This document shows positions 61,553-64,000 of a stretch of DNA of 64,000 bases, piece after piece. The DNA comes from JBCCAG01 sp050331115 (lineage in GTDB: Bacteria; Cyanobacteriota; Cyanobacteriia; CAKZMO01). The notes below the pieces were generated by a model, which was not told where the DNA came from, did not search any database, and worked only from the letters and a program-made list of their open reading frames with translations. Both the position numbers and the translations under genes were made by a program. Numbering within the stretch: position 1 is the first letter of the stretch; the number at the start of each line of letters is the position of its first letter. The stretch is from NCBI GenBank assembly GCA_050331115.1, contig JBHJHD010000048.1, positions 33,085 through 97,084 of the forward strand. The letters are read 5' to 3'.

Positions 61553-63439
61553 ATGAAATTTTCCTGGAGAACGGCTATCCTCTGGGCATTGCCGGTTCTA
61601 ATCATCGGGTTCTTTATCTGGCAGAGCGCATTTGCCGCCGGCACGCCGGAGACCGGACGCAATGCTGCCAGCACCCGCATGACCTATGGTCGATTTTTAG
61701 ATCGACTCAATGCGGGCCAGATTACTAGCGTTGACTTCTACGATTCTGGCCGCACGGCAATCGTCGACGTCGCTGATTCGAATCTGGGCAACGGCGTCAC
61801 GCGCTCCCGGGTTGACCTGCCTGGAAATGCCCCAGAGCTGGTCTCCAGGCTAAAGAGCGAGGGCATCCGCTTTGACACCCACGCCCCCCGCAGCGATGGG
61901 GCCATTTGGGGCTTCCTCGGCAATCTCATCTTTCCGCTGCTGTTGATTGGCGGCCTGTTTTTGCTGTTTCGCCGCTCCGGCAACGTTGGCGGCGGACCGG
62001 GACAGGCGATGAACTTTGGCAAGTCCAAAGCTCGCTTCCAAATGGAAGCAAAGACCGGCGTTAAGTTCGACGACGTCGCCGGTATTGACGAGGCCAAGGA
62101 AGAGCTGCAGGAGGTGGTGACCTTCTTGAAGAAGCCCGAGCGCTTCACCGCCGTAGGTGCCCGCATTCCCAAAGGCGTCCTGCTGGTCGGTCCTCCGGGA
62201 ACCGGCAAGACCCTACTCGCTAAAGCGATCGCTGGCGAAGCGGGCGTGCCCTTCTTCTCAATCTCCGGCTCTGAGTTTGTAGAGATGTTTGTGGGTGTGG
62301 GTGCGTCCCGCGTCCGCGACCTGTTCAAGAAAGCGAAGGAGAACGCCCCCTGCATCATCTTTATCGATGAGATTGACGCCGTGGGTCGTCAGCGAGGCGC
62401 TGGCATTGGCGGCGGTAATGACGAGCGCGAGCAGACGCTGAACCAGCTGCTCACCGAGATGGACGGCTTTGAAGGAAATACCGGCATCATCATCATCGCG
62501 GCCACCAACCGGGCCGACGTCCTAGATTCGGCGCTGCTGCGCCCCGGTCGCTTCGATCGTCAGGTGAGCGTCGATCCCCCAGATATCAAGGGTCGCCTGG
62601 AGGTGCTGGAAGTCCACGCCCGCGATAAGAAGCTGGGCAAGGACATTTCCCTAGATACCATTGCTCGCCGCACCCCTGGATTCACGGGAGCCGACCTGGC
62701 TAACCTGCTGAACGAGGCAGCGATTCTCACCGCTCGCCGACGCAAGGAGGCGATTACCATGGCGGAAATCAACGACGCCGTGGACCGAGTGGTGGCCGGT
62801 ATGGAGGGCACGCCGCTGATCGACAGCAAGAGCAAGCGCCTGATCGCCTACCACGAGGTTGGTCATGCCGTTATCGGTACCCTGGTCAAGGGGCACGATC
62901 CGGTGCAAAAGGTAACTCTGATTCCGCGCGGTCAGGCCCGAGGCCTAACTTGGTTTACCCCCAACGAAGAGCAGTCGCTAATTTCGCGATCGCAGCTTCT
63001 GGCCCGCATCACGGGTGCGCTGGGCGGCCGGGCCGCTGAGCAGGTGGTGTTCGGCGACGCTGAGGTGACCACGGGCGCTGGTAACGATCTGCAGCAGGTA
63101 ACGGGCATGGCCCGCCAGATGGTGACTCGCTTCGGCATGTCTGACTTGGGTCCGCTGTCTTTGGAAGGCCAGCAGAGCGAGGTGTTTTTGGGCAATAACC
63201 TGATGACCCGCTCGGAATACTCGGAGGAGATTGCTTCCCGAATCGATGCTCAGGTCCGCACCATCGTGGAGCATTGCTACGAGGATGCCTGCAACGTCAT
63301 TCAGGACAACCGGGTGGTAATCGACCGGCTGGTGGACCTGCTGATTGAAAAGGAGACCATTGACGGTGATGAATTCCGTCAGATTGTGGCAGAGTACGCC
63401 GAAATTCCTGAGAAAGAGCAGTTCGTGCCTCAGCTGTAG
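61553..63439 (+). CDS. ftsH: ATP-dependent membrane protease FtsH (FtsH2 type)
   Basis: 628 residues: TM1 (~8-28), lumenal domain, TM2 (~122-140), AAA module with GPPGTGKT, IIFIDEIDAVG and the SRH arginines in ALLRPGRFDRQV, then the zinc protease with HEVGH. The N-terminus MKFSWRTAILWALP and overall length match Synechocystis FtsH2 (slr0228), which degrades damaged D1 in photosystem II repair. It is separated from CP12 by a terminator and ends in its own hairpin. Confidence 0.97.
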   Translation: MKFSWRTAILWALPVLIIGFFIWQSAFAAGTPETGRNAASTRMTYGRFLDRLNAGQITSVDFYDSGRTAIVDVADSNLGNGVTRSRVDLPGNAPELVSRLKSEGIRFDTHAPRSDGAIWGFLGNLIFPLLLIGGLFLLFRRSGNVGGGPGQAMNFGKSKARFQMEAKTGVKFDDVAGIDEAKEELQEVVTFLKKPERFTAVGARIPKGVLLVGPPGTGKTLLAKAIAGEAGVPFFSISGSEFVEMFVGVGASRVRDLFKKAKENAPCIIFIDEIDAVGRQRGAGIGGGNDEREQTLNQLLTEMDGFEGNTGIIIIAATNRADVLDSALLRPGRFDRQVSVDPPDIKGRLEVLEVHARDKKLGKDISLDTIARRTPGFTGADLANLLNEAAILTARRRKEAITMAEINDAVDRVVAGMEGTPLIDSKSKRLIAYHEVGHAVIGTLVKGHDPVQKVTLIPRGQARGLTWFTPNEEQSLISRSQLLARITGALGGRAAEQVVFGDAEVTTGAGNDLQQVTGMARQMVTRFGMSDLGPLSLEGQQSEVFLGNNLMTRSEYSEEIASRIDAQVRTIVEHCYEDACNVIQDNRVVIDRLVDLLIEKETIDGDEFRQIVAEYAEIPEKEQFVPQL

Positions 63440-63482
63440 CGATCGCAGGATCATCGTGCGATAGTGACGCGTCATGCTCATT

Positions 63483-63513
63483 GAAAGGGACAGGGAATTC
63501 TCCTGTCCCTTTC
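63483..63513. terminator. 12-bp perfect inverted repeat after ftsH
   Basis: Arms 63483-63494 and 63502-63513 are exact complements with a 7-base loop, 43 bases past the ftsH stop. No long T-run follows, but the position fits a terminator. Confidence 0.7.
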
Positions 63514-63605
63514 GCGTTAAGGGCGATCGCCAACACACCACAGACGATAGATGTCGGCACGCCCTTGACCTTGCTAACGTCAAAGTAGCTATTCGTTAAA
63601 TCACC

Positions 63606-64000
63606 ATGCAGACCCAAAGCTCCACCAACTACCTGATCGCTGTCTTTCCCAATCGGGTGCAGGCCGAAGCTGCTTACGAAGCGCTGCGAGAGCAAGGACT
63701 GCCGATGGACCAAGCCGACATCCTGGGGAACGGCTATAAAAGCGCCGACCAGTTCGGACTCATCAACCCCGATACGGAGGCCGACAAGCAGTCCAATAAC
63801 CTCGTGACCTGGCTGATTCCCTTTGGATTTGGAGCAGGCTACCTGTTCAACCTGCTGACCGATATTCGCCTGTTTAGCTGGGCCGGCGCGTTCGGCAACC
63901 ACGTCATCGGCGGCCTGTTTGGGGCAGCGGCGGCGGGAATGGGAGCCTACGTGACCGGGCGGCTCGTCGGCTGGACCTCGGCTAGCGGCGATGCGATCGC
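63606..64000 (+). CDS. Conserved cyanobacterial membrane protein (3'-truncated by window)
   Basis: The frame from ATG 63606 stays open to the window end (at least 131 residues). The N-terminal part reads NYLIAVFPNRVQAEAAYEAL, a ferredoxin-like start seen in cyanobacterial stress or general-membrane proteins, and from ~75 onward there are at least two hydrophobic glycine-rich helices (WLIPFGFGAGYLFNLL, GGLFGAAAAGMGAYVTG). No function is assigned. The terminator at 63483 separates it from ftsH. Confidence 0.75.
   Translation, partial: MQTQSSTNYLIAVFPNRVQAEAAYEALREQGLPMDQADILGNGYKSADQFGLINPDTEADKQSNNLVTWLIPFGFGAGYLFNLLTDIRLFSWAGAFGNHVIGGLFGAAAAGMGAYVTGRLVGWTSASGDAI

Noticed and set aside
1..64000. 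CRISPR array, prophage or intact insertion sequence
   Set aside because: No regularly spaced repeats with unique spacers, no phage structural genes and no transposase were seen; accessory DNA at 25-34 kb contains only gene remnants.

Overview
The window is cyanobacterial chromosome. It encodes a beta-carboxysome operon, CO2-uptake NDH-1 subunits, CP12, Mg-protoporphyrin methyltransferase, haem oxygenase, phytol kinase, a glucolipid synthase of the cyanobacterial pathway and an FtsH2-type protease. The palindrome GCGATCGC (HIP1) recurs through genes and gaps. The DNA looks moderately GC-rich. A single ccmK ahead of ccmLMNO and the many Leptolyngbya/Synechococcus-like proteins fit a Synechococcales-type organism, but the species cannot be named from the sequence. 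No tRNA, rRNA, CRISPR array or intact transposon was seen.

Layout. 1-0.84 kb: end of a probable cyanophycin synthetase, a small cyanobacterial protein and a structured RNA candidate with its own terminator. 0.87-8.5 kb (minus): a GAF-GAF-PAS adenylate cyclase, then the ndhF4-ndhD4-cupB operon. 9.5-14.2 kb (plus): ccmK2-L-M-N-O, divergent from ndhF4, so CO2 hydration and the carboxysome shell share one locus. 14.2-25.4 kb: housekeeping genes (L,D-transpeptidase, mgdA, guaA, cbiD, moaA, rpsD, a DUF4327 gene, cbiB, ureC). Three 21-bp-phased TTTTCCACA DnaA boxes lie between guaA and mgdA.

25.4-34.3 kb is accessory. It is bracketed by directly repeated remnants of a Uma2-family nuclease gene and holds a Kir channel pseudogene, an imelysin/di-haem pair, a Cache-HAMP sensor, a cytochrome b561, an intact Kir channel and a TPR remnant. 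34.3-37.8 kb is a probable zinc locus: a secreted Cys protein and a DUF3299-NicO fusion diverge from an orphan znuA, with a Fur/Zur-type palindrome sitting on a good sigma-70 promoter between them. 38.2-41.7 kb: an MBOAT acyltransferase with an SGNH partner, a carotenoid-oxygenase remnant and an SGNH lipoprotein.

41.8-64 kb: tetrapyrrole and core metabolism (hemE, chlM, ho1, accC, nagA), an amino-acid permease, sfsA, an AAA/PD-(D/E)XK protein, a dynamin-like GTPase, phytol kinase, UPF0182, two tandem CP12 genes with separate terminators, ftsH2 and the start of a membrane protein cut by the window end.

Most notable: CcmM keeps the activating Cys194-Cys200 pair but has Tyr where the third zinc-ligand His of the gamma-carbonic anhydrase site is expected; the palindrome-controlled zinc locus with DUF3299 fused to NicO; the phased DnaA boxes; and the repeat-bounded accessory segment.
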